This document shows, piece after piece, positions 10,759 to 20,384 of a stretch of DNA of 64,000 bases. The notes below the pieces were generated by a model. The model made no database searches. It saw only the letters and a list, made by a program, of their open reading frames with translations, and was not told where the DNA came from. The DNA lies in assembly GCA_963814435.1 (NCBI GenBank), contig CAWFCV010000035.1, positions 276,805 to 340,804 of the forward strand. Direction: 5' to 3'. Positions within the stretch are counted from its first letter, which is position 1. Each line of letters starts with the position of its first letter. The stretch is from JAEUPI01 sp963814435 (GTDB lineage: Bacteria; Pseudomonadota; Gammaproteobacteria; Burkholderiales; Burkholderiaceae_C). The translations under genes and the position numbers were made by a program.

Positions 10759-10812
10759 TCCGCTGCCCCCTCCCGGCACCTGGCCGGCGCAGGGGCGGAT
10801 TGTTTCACAGCA

Positions 10813-11430
10813 TCAGCGTGATCCCGTGCGCTGGGGGATAGACCACAGGTGCCACAGAGAGTCGACGACGGTGCCGAGATCCGAGGGTCTGCATCCATCG
10901 TTGTGAATCACCGCATCGGCGATCGCTCGACGTTGCTCGCGTGACGCCTGCTGAGCAATCACCTGACTGACTTGATCACGCGTCCAATTCGACCGCTGCA
11001 TCACCCGCTGGACCTGAGTCGGCGCGGAACAGTCGACGACCAGAATCCGATCGCAACGGCGGCGCCAGTGCGACGACTCCGAGAGCAAGGGCACGTCAAA
11101 TAGGACGAAAGGCTCGCTGGCTTCCTGTGCCTGTTGCTGGGCGATGGCGCCGATCATCGGGTGAAGCAGGGCCTCCAGCCGACGCCGCACCGATGTGTCT
11201 GTGAACGCCATGTCGCGCATGCGGGCTCGATCGAGCGCGCCGCCAGCCGCTAGGATGTCTGGTCCGAATTCGCGCACCAACGCGGGCAACGCCGCACCAT
11301 CCCTGGCTGTCAAAGAGCGTGCGATGGCGTCGGTGTCGACCAGTCTGGCCCCGCGAGCCACCCACAGCGCGCCCACGGTGCTCTTGCCGCTGCCGATTCC
11401 GCCAGTCAGTCCGATACGACGAACCGTCAC
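10813..11430 (-). CDS. coaE: dephospho-CoA kinase
   Basis: 205 residues. P-loop GGIGSGKST at about 10-18, followed by the family motif LVDTDAIAR, in which the Asp activates the ribose 3'-OH. LLHPMI and FDVPLLSES are the CoA-binding and lid regions. It makes CoA from dephospho-CoA and ATP, the last step of CoA synthesis. GTG start 16 bases past the pilD stop. Confidence 0.96.
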   Translation of the reverse strand: MTVRRIGLTGGIGSGKSTVGALWVARGARLVDTDAIARSLTARDGAALPALVREFGPDILAAGGALDRARMRDMAFTDTSVRRRLEALLHPMIGAIAQQQAQEASEPFVLFDVPLLSESSHWRRRCDRILVVDCSAPTQVQRVMQRSNWTRDQVSQVIAQQASREQRRAIADAVIHNDGCRPSDLGTVVDSLWHLWSIPQRTGSR

Positions 11431-11446
11431 ATCCGTCGCATCCCGC

Positions 11447-12373
11447 TCAAGCCCATCCCAACCAATCCAAGGTACGCCGCGTGCCGACTAGCATCACCAC
11501 GATGCCTGCGCCGGCGAGAAACGGTCCGAACGGAACGTAGCGACCCTCGCGCAGGGCACCGCTGAACTTCATGCCGATTCCGATCACGGCGCCAAGGATC
11601 GAAGCAGCAAGGATGACGGGCAACAACGCCTGCCAACCAAGCCATGCGCCGAGAGCTGCCAGCAGCTTGAAATCCCCGTAGCCCATGCCTTCCTTACCGG
11701 TCGCGAGCTTGAACAACCAGTAGATAGCCCAGAGGGACAAATAGCCGGCACAGGCGCCCACGAGCGCCTGCGGCAGCGGAATCGTCCATCCGGCCATCGA
11801 CGCAACGAGTCCGGCCCAAAGCAGCGGCAACGTCAGGTCGTCCGGCAGTACGGTCGTGTCCCAGTCGATGAACGAAAGCGCCAGCAGCACCGCCGCGAAC
11901 GCGCACCACAGCAACGCCACCGGCTGCGCGCCGACTCGCCAACTGATCGCCGAGAACACGGCGGCGCACAGACCCTCGACCAACGGATAACGCGCCGAAA
12001 TGGGCTTCTGGCATCCGGCGCACCGCCCACGAAGCCACAGCCAGCTAACGACCGGAATGTTCTGGTACCAGCGAATGGGCGCAGCGCAGGACGGGCAGCG
12101 TGACGCCGGCTTGGCCAGGCTCAGCGGGGCGAGTGTCGAAATCGCCCGATTCAACCCGGCCGACGCATCGTGCAGCGCTGCTGGCGTCGGCCCACCGAAC
12201 ACACGCCGAAACGACGCGTCATCTTGCAGCTGGTGATGGACATCGCTCCACCAGCGGCGTTCGAGTATGAACGGAAGCCGGTGGACGACGACATTCAGAA
12301 AACTTCCGACGGCCAAGCCCAACAGCGCAAGGGCGAGCGGAGACAGCAACAGATCAACCGGCACTCCTGCCAT
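11447..12373 (-). CDS. pilD: type IV prepilin peptidase / N-methyltransferase PilD
   Basis: 308 residues, polytopic inner-membrane enzyme. The N-terminal domain has PFxLERRW and the paired zinc motif CPSC...CAGC. The two catalytic aspartates of this aspartyl protease family lie in FIDWDTTVLPDD and GYGDFKLLAALGAW. It removes the leader of type IV prepilins and pseudopilins and methylates the new N-terminus. It starts 4 bases after pilC ends, so the genes are translationally close. Confidence 0.96.
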   Translation of the reverse strand: MAGVPVDLLLSPLALALLGLAVGSFLNVVVHRLPFILERRWWSDVHHQLQDDASFRRVFGGPTPAALHDASAGLNRAISTLAPLSLAKPASRCPSCAAPIRWYQNIPVVSWLWLRGRCAGCQKPISARYPLVEGLCAAVFSAISWRVGAQPVALLWCAFAAVLLALSFIDWDTTVLPDDLTLPLLWAGLVASMAGWTIPLPQALVGACAGYLSLWAIYWLFKLATGKEGMGYGDFKLLAALGAWLGWQALLPVILAASILGAVIGIGMKFSGALREGRYVPFGPFLAGAGIVVMLVGTRRTLDWLGWA

Positions 12374-12376
12374 GCG

Positions 12377-13607
12377 TCAGACAACGGAGCCCAGCTTGAA
12401 GATCGGCAGGTACATCGACACGACGATGCCACCGATCAGAACGCCCAGGATGACGATGATGAACGGCTCCATCAGACTGGAAAGACCCTTGACCATTTCG
12501 TCGACTTCCTGCTCGTAGAACTCGGCGGCTTTCGACAGCATGTGGTCCAACGCACCGGATTCCTCGCCGATCGCAGACATCTGCAGCACCATGGCAGGGA
12601 AGACGCCCGTGGATTGCATCGAAGTGGTCAGCGGTGATCCGCTCGAAACGTCCTTCTGAATCTGCTCGGTCGCCTCGACGAACACCGCGTTTCCGGATGC
12701 TCCACCGACTGAATCGAGTGCCTCAACCAGAGGCACGCCGGCTGCAAACATCGTCGACGAGCGTTCGCGTCCAGCGGGCGATGACCGACTTGTAGATCAG
12801 GTCGCCGAAGATCGGAATGCGCAGGAACATCCGATCCATGGCCTTTTGCATCTTCTCGGAGCGCTTCCACGACTCGAGGAAGAAATAGCCTCCGCCGCCG
12901 AGAAAACCGAAGATCGCCCACCAGTACTTGACGAAGAACTCGCTCATCGCGATCACCGCAAGCGTCGGAGCCGGCAGATCGGCGCCGAATGACTTGAACA
13001 CGTCCTTGAAGGCCGGAATGACGAAGATCATGATGACCGTCAGCACGACGAACGCCACCACGATCACGGCCACCGGATACATCAGCGCCGACTTGATCTT
13101 CCGCTTGAGCTCGAGTGTCTTCTCCTGATAGATCGCCAGACGATCCAGCAGGGCCTCCAAGATACCGCCGGCCTCTCCGGCTTCGACCAGATTGCAGTAG
13201 AGCGCGTCGAAGTGCATCGGATGCTTGCGGAATGACGCCGAAAGGCTGGTGCCCGTCTCAACATCGGACCGGATGTCGTTCAGCATGCGAGTCAACTTGG
13301 CGTTCGTGCTTCCCCGCGCGACGATGTCGAACGCCTGGAGCAAGGGCACGCCGGCTTTCATCATCGTCGCCAGCTGGCGGGTGAAGACCGCAATGTCTTT
13401 CTGCTTGATCGCCTTGCCGCCCGACATGCGGCGCTTCTTGATCCTGGTGACCAGGATGCCTTGGCGGCGCAGGCTGGCCGAGACCATGGCTTCTCCGCCG
13501 GCACGAACCTCGCCCCGCATGACCTTGCCGTTCTTGTCACGGCCTTCCCACTCGAAGACGAACTCCTTGACGCCCTTCAGGCCTCTAGCGGCGACTGCAG
13601 TTGCCAT
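12377..13607 (-). CDS. pilC: type IV pilus inner-membrane platform protein PilC, one frameshift
   Basis: About 409 residues when joined. Two GspF/PilC domains: the first (QLATMMKAGVPLLQAFD) and the second (LSTMFAAGVPLVEALD) each lead into membrane helices. The frame breaks near 12758: ARWTRTL is followed by VDDV in one frame, while dropping one base restores ARWTRTLSTMFAAGVPL. PilC anchors the pilus ATPases at the inner membrane. The simplest reading is a functional gene with a sequencing insertion. Confidence 0.93.
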
Positions 13608-13652
13608 ATTTCCTCCGGCGCTTGCCGATTCAATTCGGGTCGGTTGCTTGCA

Positions 13653-15368
13653 TCATTCGTTGGTGCAGGCGATGACCTCTTCCAAGGTGGTCACGCCGGC
13701 ACGGACCTTGACCAGGCCCGATTGCCGCAAATCGCGGACTCCCTCTTTTGCCGCCTGGGCGGCAATATCCATCGAGGTTCCCTCGGCAAGGATGATGCGC
13801 TGTATCGAGTCACTGATCGGCATCACTTGGTAAAGACCCACGCGGCCCTTATAGCCGTTGTTGCACGCCGAACAGCCCACCGCGCGGTAAGGCTTCCACC
13901 CGTCGAGGTCCTCCGCCACGTACCCAGCGCGCAGGAGCGATTCGCGCGGGTAGTCCGCGGGCTGCTTGCAGTTCTCGCACAGCCGGCGTGCCAGCCGCTG
14001 GGCCGTGATCAGCAGTACGCTGGCTGCGATATTGAATGGCGCGACGCCCATGTTCAGCAATCGCGTCAGTGTCGTTGGAGCGTCGTTGGTGTGCAGCGTG
14101 GACATCACCAAGTGACCCGTCTGCGCCGCCTTGATGGCGATGTCGGCGGTTTCGAGGTCTCGAATCTCGCCGACCATGATGATGTCGGGATCCTGCCGCA
14201 GGAACGCCTTGAGCGAGGTGGAAAAGGTCAGTCCCGCCTTGTCGTTCACATTGACCTGGTTGACACCCGGCAAGTTGATTTCCGCGGGGTCCTCCACGGT
14301 CGAAATATTCACCCCCGGCTGGTTCAAGATGTTCAGGCAGGTGTAGAGCGACACCGTCTTCCCGGAGCCAGTGGGGCCGGTCACCAGGATCATTCCGTAC
14401 GGGCGTTGAATGGCTGTGAGCAGTCGATCCTTTTCGATCTTCTCGTAGCCCAATGCCTCGATGCCCAGCTTGGCGCTGGACGGATCAAGAATCCGGATCA
14501 CGATCTTCTCGCCAAACAAGGTCGGCAACGACGAGACCCGGAAGTCGATGGCTCGGTTGCCGAACTTCAACTTCATGCGCCCGTCCTGAGGCACACGCTT
14601 TTCGGCAATGTCGAGGCGACTGATGACCTTGATGCGCGACGCGAGCTTGTCCTTGATTGCCACCGGCGGCTGGGTGATTTCGCGCAGTTCTCCGTCGATG
14701 CGAAAGCGCACGCGGTAGTTGTACTCGTATGGCTCGAAATGCAGGTCAGAGGCCCGCATGTTGATCGCGTCAATCAACATCTTCTGAAGGAACCGCACCA
14801 CCGGAGCGTCTTCGACCTCCTGGGCGACTTCGGCCGATTCGGCCGCCGCGCCGTCATCCTCGGCGACGTCGAAGTCGAAATCGCCGGCGGCCAGCGATTC
14901 GATCGCGTCGTTCGCGCTGGCGCTCTGGCCTTCGAGCATCTTCGCCAGCTTGTCGTATTCGACAATGACCCATTCGGGTGACAATTGGGTCGCGAATTTG
15001 ATGCGCTCGACGGCCTCCTGATCGGTCGGATCCGCCCCGCCGATGAACAGGCGGCTGCCTCGACGACCCAGCACGACGACTTGATACTGAACCGCAAGCT
15101 TGGCGTCGACGATATTGCGCGGCAAGCGCTCGGTGTCAACAGCGCTCAGGTCCAGCAGAGGCAATGCCAGCGTGCTGGAAAGCGTGTGGGCGAGTTCCGC
15201 CGCTGACACCGATCCGTTGCCGATGACCGCCGAAACGAAGCTGATTCGCCGGTCCTTGGCGCTCTTGACCAGCTCTTCGGCATTCTTGACCCCCAGCTTC
15301 CCAGCGTGAACCAAGACGCGCGCTACACCCGAAAGGGCAGATTGCGGGGTGTCGACGAGGGTGTCCAC
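13653..15368 (-). CDS. pilB: type IV pilus assembly ATPase PilB
   Basis: 571 residues, intact. The N-terminal MshE/GspE-N domain is followed by a secretion ATPase domain with Walker A GPTGSGKT (about residue 330), Asp box DPDIIMVGEIRDLET and His box. A tetracysteine zinc motif is present (CENCKQP...CSACNNGYKG). It powers pilus extension. The assigned start is GTG (MDTLVDTPQSALSG), with no convincing ribosome site upstream, so the exact start is uncertain. First gene of the pil-coaE-zapD-yacG run. Confidence 0.97.
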   Translation of the reverse strand: MDTLVDTPQSALSGVARVLVHAGKLGVKNAEELVKSAKDRRISFVSAVIGNGSVSAAELAHTLSSTLALPLLDLSAVDTERLPRNIVDAKLAVQYQVVVLGRRGSRLFIGGADPTDQEAVERIKFATQLSPEWVIVEYDKLAKMLEGQSASANDAIESLAAGDFDFDVAEDDGAAAESAEVAQEVEDAPVVRFLQKMLIDAINMRASDLHFEPYEYNYRVRFRIDGELREITQPPVAIKDKLASRIKVISRLDIAEKRVPQDGRMKLKFGNRAIDFRVSSLPTLFGEKIVIRILDPSSAKLGIEALGYEKIEKDRLLTAIQRPYGMILVTGPTGSGKTVSLYTCLNILNQPGVNISTVEDPAEINLPGVNQVNVNDKAGLTFSTSLKAFLRQDPDIIMVGEIRDLETADIAIKAAQTGHLVMSTLHTNDAPTTLTRLLNMGVAPFNIAASVLLITAQRLARRLCENCKQPADYPRESLLRAGYVAEDLDGWKPYRAVGCSACNNGYKGRVGLYQVMPISDSIQRIILAEGTSMDIAAQAAKEGVRDLRQSGLVKVRAGVTTLEEVIACTNE

Positions 15369-15524
15369 TGGAGGGTGTTTGGGTCGCGAAGAGGGATAGC
15401 CGAGGGATCATCGCTGATCGCTGCAACACTGTAAACGCCAACTCGCGAGTGAACAGGCACTTCTTCACGCGCGGTTACGTACAGTGCTCGGTTCGGGATT
15501 CTCCCATCTCCCCCGCGGGAAAAC

Positions 15525-15601
15525 TGGTCGGGGTGAGAGGATTCGAACCTCCGGCCTCTACGTCCCGAACGTAGCGCTCTACCAGGCTAAGCTACACCCC
15601 G
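15525..15601 (-). tRNA. tRNA-Pro (anticodon CGG)
   Basis: 77 nt including encoded CCA (15525-15527). Acceptor arms CGGGGTG/CACCCCG pair perfectly. The anticodon stem CTACG/CGTAG encloses loop TTCGGGA, so the anticodon is CGG, with G37 as usual for proline tRNAs. The T-loop TTCGAAT is standard. It sits between ispB and pilB on the same strand. Confidence 0.97.
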
Positions 15602-15640
15602 AGGGTCGGCCCGACGCGTGCGCATCGAACGACCTGTCGG

Positions 15641-16624
15641 TCAGGAGGATCGCTCGACCGACCGAACGCATAAGTCTAACAGGGCGTCCCGGGCCGCACT
15701 GTGTGGCAGCAGCGACAGGCTCGCCTGAGCCTGCGTCGCCTCGGATCGTGCGGCTTCCCTGGTGGCCTCCAGCGCGCCGGTCCGGCGAACGATCCGCAAG
15801 ATATCTGGTAGGCGTGCCACATCGCCATTGACGATCGCTTCACGAACCAGGTTCTTCTCGGCTGAATCGCCACGCGCGATTGCCATGAGCAACGGCAGGG
15901 TCGGCTTTCCTTCGCGCAGGTCGTCGCCGACGTTCTTGCCTAACTCCTGCGAGTTGCCTTCGTAGTCAAGCAGGTCGTCGATGAGCTGAAAAGCGGTGCC
16001 CAATGATCGACCATAGTCCGCACAGGACTCCTCGAGTTCGTGCGCTGCTCCTCCCAAGACCGCACCCAGTCGCGCACTGGCCTCGAAAAGCTTCGCTGTC
16101 TTGAATCGAATGACCCGAAGGTAGTCCTCCACCGCCAGGTCAGGGTCGTGCATGTTGAGAAGCTGGAGGACTTCGCCTTCTGCAATCACGTTGGTCGCGT
16201 CGGCCAGGACGTCGAGCACACGCATGTTGCCTACCGAGACCATCATCTGAAAGGCTCGTGAGTAAAGGAAGTCGCCGACCAGAACGCTTGCCGCATTGCC
16301 GAAGATCGCGTTCGCAGTCTTTCGGCCGCGGCGCAGCGAGGACTCATCGACAACATCGTCATGAAGCAGGGTCGCCGTGTGGATGAATTCGACGATCGCG
16401 GCCAACTCAAAACGATGCGGCCCATGGACTCCTAACGCGCGCGCGAACAGCAACACCAAGCGCGGGCGAATGCGCTTTCCACCGGCGCCGATGATGTACC
16501 CGGAGATCTGGTTGATGAGGGAAACGTCTGACCCGAGGCGCTGGCGGATGACGCTGTCCACCGCGGCGAGATCGTCGGCCACGAATTCGAGGCCGTTGCT
16601 CAGTTGGGCATGGGGCTGTTGCAC
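15641..16624 (-). CDS. ispB: octaprenyl (polyprenyl) diphosphate synthase
   Basis: 327 residues. First Asp-rich motif DDVVD (LLHDDVVDESSLRRG) and second DDLLDYEG bind Mg2+-diphosphate; GKRIRPRL and the GKP motif (REGKPTLPLL) are also present. It builds the side chain of ubiquinone. GTG start. Divergent from rplU, the normal betaproteobacterial arrangement. Confidence 0.95.
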   Translation of the reverse strand: MQQPHAQLSNGLEFVADDLAAVDSVIRQRLGSDVSLINQISGYIIGAGGKRIRPRLVLLFARALGVHGPHRFELAAIVEFIHTATLLHDDVVDESSLRRGRKTANAIFGNAASVLVGDFLYSRAFQMMVSVGNMRVLDVLADATNVIAEGEVLQLLNMHDPDLAVEDYLRVIRFKTAKLFEASARLGAVLGGAAHELEESCADYGRSLGTAFQLIDDLLDYEGNSQELGKNVGDDLREGKPTLPLLMAIARGDSAEKNLVREAIVNGDVARLPDILRIVRRTGALEATREAARSEATQAQASLSLLPHSAARDALLDLCVRSVERSS

Positions 16625-16796
16625 GGAGCAGGGTCTCTTGAGCCTGAAATTATAGGAAGCGTCACTCCGATACCGGGGGGCCGTGTCCGTTGGACTTCGG
16701 GGCGGCCGTTTCCGATATACTTAAAGGTTCTTCGGCGAAATCTGGATCCCACGCCTGCGATCCGCCACCGGAGCACTTCGTTTGTGGGGACACCAA

Positions 16797-17108
16797 ATGT
16801 ACGCAGTTATCAAAACCGGCGGCAAGCAGTACAAGGTTGCGGTCGGCGAGAAGATCAAGGTCGAGCAAATTGCCGCGGTCGTGGGTCAGGAAATCGTGAT
16901 CGATCAAGTTCTTGCCGTTGGCGCAGGCGCCGACGTCAAAGTCGGAACGCCGTTGGTTGCTGGTGCCTCGGTCACGGCCAAGGTGCTGTCGCACGGCCTG
17001 AGCGACAAGGTTCGCATCTTCAAGATGCGTCGGCGCAAGCACTATCAGCGGCATGCTGGGCACCGTCAGCGTTACACGGAACTGGAAATCGGCGCACTGG
17101 TCGCTTGA
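16797..17108 (+). CDS. rplU: 50S ribosomal protein L21
   Basis: 103 residues starting MYAVIKTGGKQYKVAVGE, the typical L21 start. C-terminal signature KMRRRKHYQRHAGHRQRYTELEI. The ATG at 16797 follows GGGGA. A TATACT hexamer at 16716-16721 in the divergent gap may be its -10 box, but no good -35 is visible. It is followed 27 bases later by rpmA. Confidence 0.97.
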   Translation: MYAVIKTGGKQYKVAVGEKIKVEQIAAVVGQEIVIDQVLAVGAGADVKVGTPLVAGASVTAKVLSHGLSDKVRIFKMRRRKHYQRHAGHRQRYTELEIGALVA

Positions 17109-17135
17109 GCCGGTGGCTGTCGAGGAGCAAACAAC

Positions 17136-17393
17136 ATGGCACAGAAAAAAGGTGGTGGGTCAACCCGCAACGGCCGCGATTCGCAGCCCAAGATGCTGGG
17201 TGTCAAGGTGTACGGCGGGCAGGCGGTCAATGCCGGTTCGATCATCGTGCGGCAACGCGGGACGAAGTTCCATGCTGGCACCAACGTCGGGACCGGGAAG
17301 GACCACACGCTGTTTGCGCTGGTGGACGGCAAGGTGGCTTTCAGGGTCAAGGGCCCATTGAATCGGCAGACGGTCATCGTCGAGCCGAACTGA
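17136..17393 (+). CDS. rpmA: 50S ribosomal protein L27
   Basis: 85 residues, MAQKKGGGSTRNGRDSQPK, the standard N-terminus that reaches toward the peptidyl transferase centre. Complete. Second gene of the rplU-rpmA pair, with obg following. Confidence 0.98.
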   Translation: MAQKKGGGSTRNGRDSQPKMLGVKVYGGQAVNAGSIIVRQRGTKFHAGTNVGTGKDHTLFALVDGKVAFRVKGPLNRQTVIVEPN

Positions 17394-17423
17394 TCCACCA
17401 AGAGCGGGTCCGAGCTTGAGAAT

Positions 17424-17445
17424 AAGCCCCGGCTCGCCGGGGCTT
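17424..17445 (+). terminator. stem-loop between rpmA and obg
   Basis: AAGCCCCGG-CTCG-CCGGGGCTT, a perfect 9-bp stem with a tetraloop. The downstream tract (TCTCACTTGTT) is only weakly T-rich, so this may be a partial terminator that lowers obg relative to the ribosomal proteins. Confidence 0.55.
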
Positions 17446-17467
17446 CTCACTTGTTGAGCCGATCGAA

Positions 17468-18523
17468 ATGAAATTCGTCGACGAAGTCACCATCGATGTC
17501 TCGGCCGGCAACGGCGGCGCCGGCTGCGCGAGCTTTCGACGCGAGAAGTCCATTCCCTTGGGCGGCCCGAATGGCGGTGATGGCGGTCGAGGCGGCAACG
17601 TCTATGCCGTGGCCGACCCGGGCTTGAATACGCTGATTGACTTTCGCTACGCTCGGCGCCACGAGGCCGGCAACGGCGAGCCGGGCCGTGGGGCCGATCA
17701 ATTCGGCGCTTCGGGTCAGGATGTCGAATTGCGCGCCCCGCTTGGCACGATCGTTACGGATTTGTCAAGCAACGCAGTGATAGCCGAACTGATGACCCCT
17801 GGGGAGCGAGTGCTCGTCGCCAAGGGCGGAGACGGAGGCTTTGGGAATCTGCACTACAAGACCAGCACGAATCGCGCCCCGCGGCAGAAGACACCCGGGT
17901 GGCCCGGCGAGCAGAAACAATTGCGGCTCGAGTTACGTGTGCTCGCGGACGTTGGTTTGCTGGGCATGCCCAATGCGGGCAAATCCACATTGATCGCCGC
18001 CGTTTCGAACGCGCGCCCAAAGATCGCCGATTATCCGTTCACGACCCTTCATCCCAACCTGGGCGTTGTCCGGGCGGGGCCGCAACGAAGTTTCGTGGTC
18101 GCAGATATCCCGGGCCTCATCGAGGGTGCTGCAGAGGGTGCGGGCTTGGGCCATGCGTTCCTGAAGCACCTGCAGCGGACAGGGTTGCTTCTGCATGTGG
18201 TCGACATGGCGCCGTTCGACGAAAGCGTCGATCCGGTCCTGCAGGCCAAGGCGATATTGAAGGAGCTGCGCAAGTACGACGAGGGCCTGTACCGCAAGCC
18301 TAGGTGGCTGGTGTTGAACAAGATGGACATGGTGCCGGCTGAATCGCGCCGACGCAGCGTTGACGACCTCGTGCGTCGCATGCGTTGGAAGGGGCCGGTG
18401 TTTCAGATCTCTGCGCTGACGCGCGTCGGCCTCGATCCGTTGATTCAGGCGATCAGTGCCCACGTCAATGCTGCTCGGGCACCAACGATCGCGGCCGTCG
18501 ACGTGCGGTTTGCCGACGCCTGA
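17468..18523 (+). CDS. obg: GTPase Obg/CgtA
   Basis: 351 residues. Glycine-rich Obg fold (FVDEVTIDVSAGNGGAGCAS), then the G domain with G1 GMPNAGKST, G3 DIPGLIEGA and G4 NKMD. An essential GTPase acting on the 50S subunit and stress control. No C-terminal extension beyond the G domain. proB starts 11 bases after the stop. Confidence 0.97.
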   Translation: MKFVDEVTIDVSAGNGGAGCASFRREKSIPLGGPNGGDGGRGGNVYAVADPGLNTLIDFRYARRHEAGNGEPGRGADQFGASGQDVELRAPLGTIVTDLSSNAVIAELMTPGERVLVAKGGDGGFGNLHYKTSTNRAPRQKTPGWPGEQKQLRLELRVLADVGLLGMPNAGKSTLIAAVSNARPKIADYPFTTLHPNLGVVRAGPQRSFVVADIPGLIEGAAEGAGLGHAFLKHLQRTGLLLHVVDMAPFDESVDPVLQAKAILKELRKYDEGLYRKPRWLVLNKMDMVPAESRRRSVDDLVRRMRWKGPVFQISALTRVGLDPLIQAISAHVNAARAPTIAAVDVRFADA

Positions 18524-18534
18524 GCGGACGCGAC

Positions 18535-19654
18535 ATGCGTGCCTCACTCCAATCGGCACGCCGCATCGTCGTCAAGGTTGGGTCCAGCCTGGTGACCAAC
18601 GAAGGACGCGGTGTCGATCCGGTGGCCATCGGCAACTGGTGCCGGCAGCTGGCCGAATTGGCCCGGCAGGGCCGCGAGGTGGTCATGGTTTCCAGCGGCG
18701 CGATCGCCGAGGGGATGCACAGACTGAACTGGTCAACGCGGCCGGTGCAGCTGCATCAGCTGCAGGCTGCCGCGGCGGTGGGCCAGATGGGCCTGGCCCA
18801 GATGTACGAGACCAAGCTGTCGGCCTACGGCATGCGCAGTGCACAGGTTCTGCTGACTCATGCTGACCTGGCCGACCGCGAGCGTTACCTCAATGCCCGG
18901 TCGACGCTGTTGGCACTGCTGTCCCTCAAGACCATTCCGGTCATCAACGAGAACGACACCGTGGTCACCGACGAGATCAAGTTCGGCGACAACGACACCC
19001 TTGGAGCGTTGGTGGCCAATCTCATCGAGGCCGATCTGTTGATCATCTTGACCGACCAGACCGGCCTGTTTTCTGGCGATCCGCGACTCGATGGCGCCGC
19101 ACGATTGATCGAAGCCGCCGAGGCCGGCGACCCGGCCTTGGAGCGTATGGCGGGCGGCTCAGGATCGTCCATTGGGCGCGGTGGGATGATCACCAAGGTC
19201 TTGGCCGCCAAGCGGGCGGCGCGCAGCGGCGCAAGCACGCTGATCGCCTGGGGCCGCGAACCGGATGTGCTGCTTCGCCTGATGGCCGGTGAGCCGATCG
19301 GCACGCTCCTGGCGGCCAAGACTGCCAAAGTCGCCGCCAGAAAGCAGTGGATGGCCGATCATCTGCAGTTACGCGGATCGGTGGTCGTCGATCAGGGCGC
19401 GTGCGACAAATTGATGGGCGCGGGCAAGAGCCTGCTGCCCGTCGGCGTGGTGTCAATCGACGGCGACTTCAACCGCGGCGACGTGATCGCGGTACTGCGA
19501 TCCGTCCGGCCGCGAAATCGCCCGCGGCCTGGCCAATTATTCGGCCAGCGAAGCGCGACTGGTGGCTCGCAAGCCGTCATCGCAGATTGACGCCTTGCTC
19601 GGTTATTCGAACGGGCCGGAACTGATTCACCGGGACAACTTGGTGCTCAGCTGA
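18535..19654 (+). CDS. proB: glutamate 5-kinase, one frameshift near the 3' end
   Basis: About 372 residues. Amino-acid kinase domain (RRIVVKVGSSLVT, VSSGAIAEG, NENDTV, GDNDTLGALVA) and a C-terminal PUA domain. The frame breaks near 19495. Removing one base continues DVIAV into DPSGREIARGLANYSASEA and on to a stop at 19652-19654, restoring the normal PUA end. It phosphorylates glutamate in proline synthesis. ATG at 18535 chosen because family homology begins there. Confidence 0.94.
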
Positions 19655-19660
19655 TCGTAT

Positions 19661-19692
19661 CGGTCGTGGCCGGCCGCGACCGACGCGATTTT
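19661..19692. terminator. possible terminator between convergent proB and rppH
   Basis: CGGTCGTGG-CCGG-CCGCGACCG forms a 9-bp stem with one G-T pair, followed after six bases by TTTT on the plus strand. It lies between the proB stop and the rppH stop, so it could serve proB. Confidence 0.45.
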
Positions 19693-20282
19693 CAGTCCGA
19701 TTGCGGCGGGCAGGTGTCCGGCGCGGGGTCTGCGTCAGGCGAACCCATGATCCCCGAATCGCGTTGACGTGAACGCACGCCAGAGCGCAGGAAGCGCGTA
19801 TGGTGGTTCTGGCGGGGCAGGTAGCGCGACAGTTCGGTCAGCGCCAATTGATAGACCTCGCGCTTGAACTCGATCACCATGTCCAGCGGAACCCAGTAGT
19901 CGTTCCACCGCCAGGCGTCGAACTCCGGATGGTCGCTGGCGCGCAGGTCGAGGTCACTGTCACGACCGACCAGCATCAACAGGAACCAGATCTGCTTCTG
20001 GCCCTTGTAGTGACCTCGCGCATCCTTGCGGATGTAGTGATCCGGCACCTGGTAGCGCAGCCAGTCGCGTGTCCGCGCGATGACGCGCACATGCTCCGAG
20101 CGTAAGCCCACCTCTTCGTGCAGCTCGCGAAACATCGCCTGCTCGGGCGACTCGCCGTACTTGATGCCCCCTTGCGGGAACTGCCAGGAGTGGGTGCGCA
20201 GTCGCTTGCCCCAGAACACCTGGTTGCGCGAGTTGAGCAGGACGATGCCGACGTTGGGCCTGAAGCCCTCTCGGTCGAGCAT
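19692..20282 (-). CDS. rppH: RNA pyrophosphohydrolase (Nudix)
   Basis: 196 residues from MLDREGFRPNVGIVLLN. The Nudix box GGIKYGESPEQAMFRELHEEVGL is complete (quoted here across its catalytic Glu residues, REL-HEEVG). It removes pyrophosphate from mRNA 5' ends, triggering decay. The C-terminal tail (after about 165) is polar and specific to betaproteobacteria. Divergent from proS, with about 100 bases between the starts. Confidence 0.95.
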   Translation of the reverse strand: MLDREGFRPNVGIVLLNSRNQVFWGKRLRTHSWQFPQGGIKYGESPEQAMFRELHEEVGLRSEHVRVIARTRDWLRYQVPDHYIRKDARGHYKGQKQIWFLLMLVGRDSDLDLRASDHPEFDAWRWNDYWVPLDMVIEFKREVYQLALTELSRYLPRQNHHTRFLRSGVRSRQRDSGIMGSPDADPAPDTCPPQSD

Positions 20283-20384
20283 AATCAAACCCCGATTCTT
20301 TAACTGATTTCATTATTGCACCGGCGGCGCAAGACGCGTGAACCTCGCTTTCCCGCAGCCGTCGGACGCCATCGGCGCCAAGCC

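Noticed and set aside
16690..16721. Sigma-70 promoter for rplU (TTGGAC ... TATACT)
   Set aside because: The spacer is 20 bases, too long for confidence; only the -10-like hexamer is mentioned in the rplU entry.
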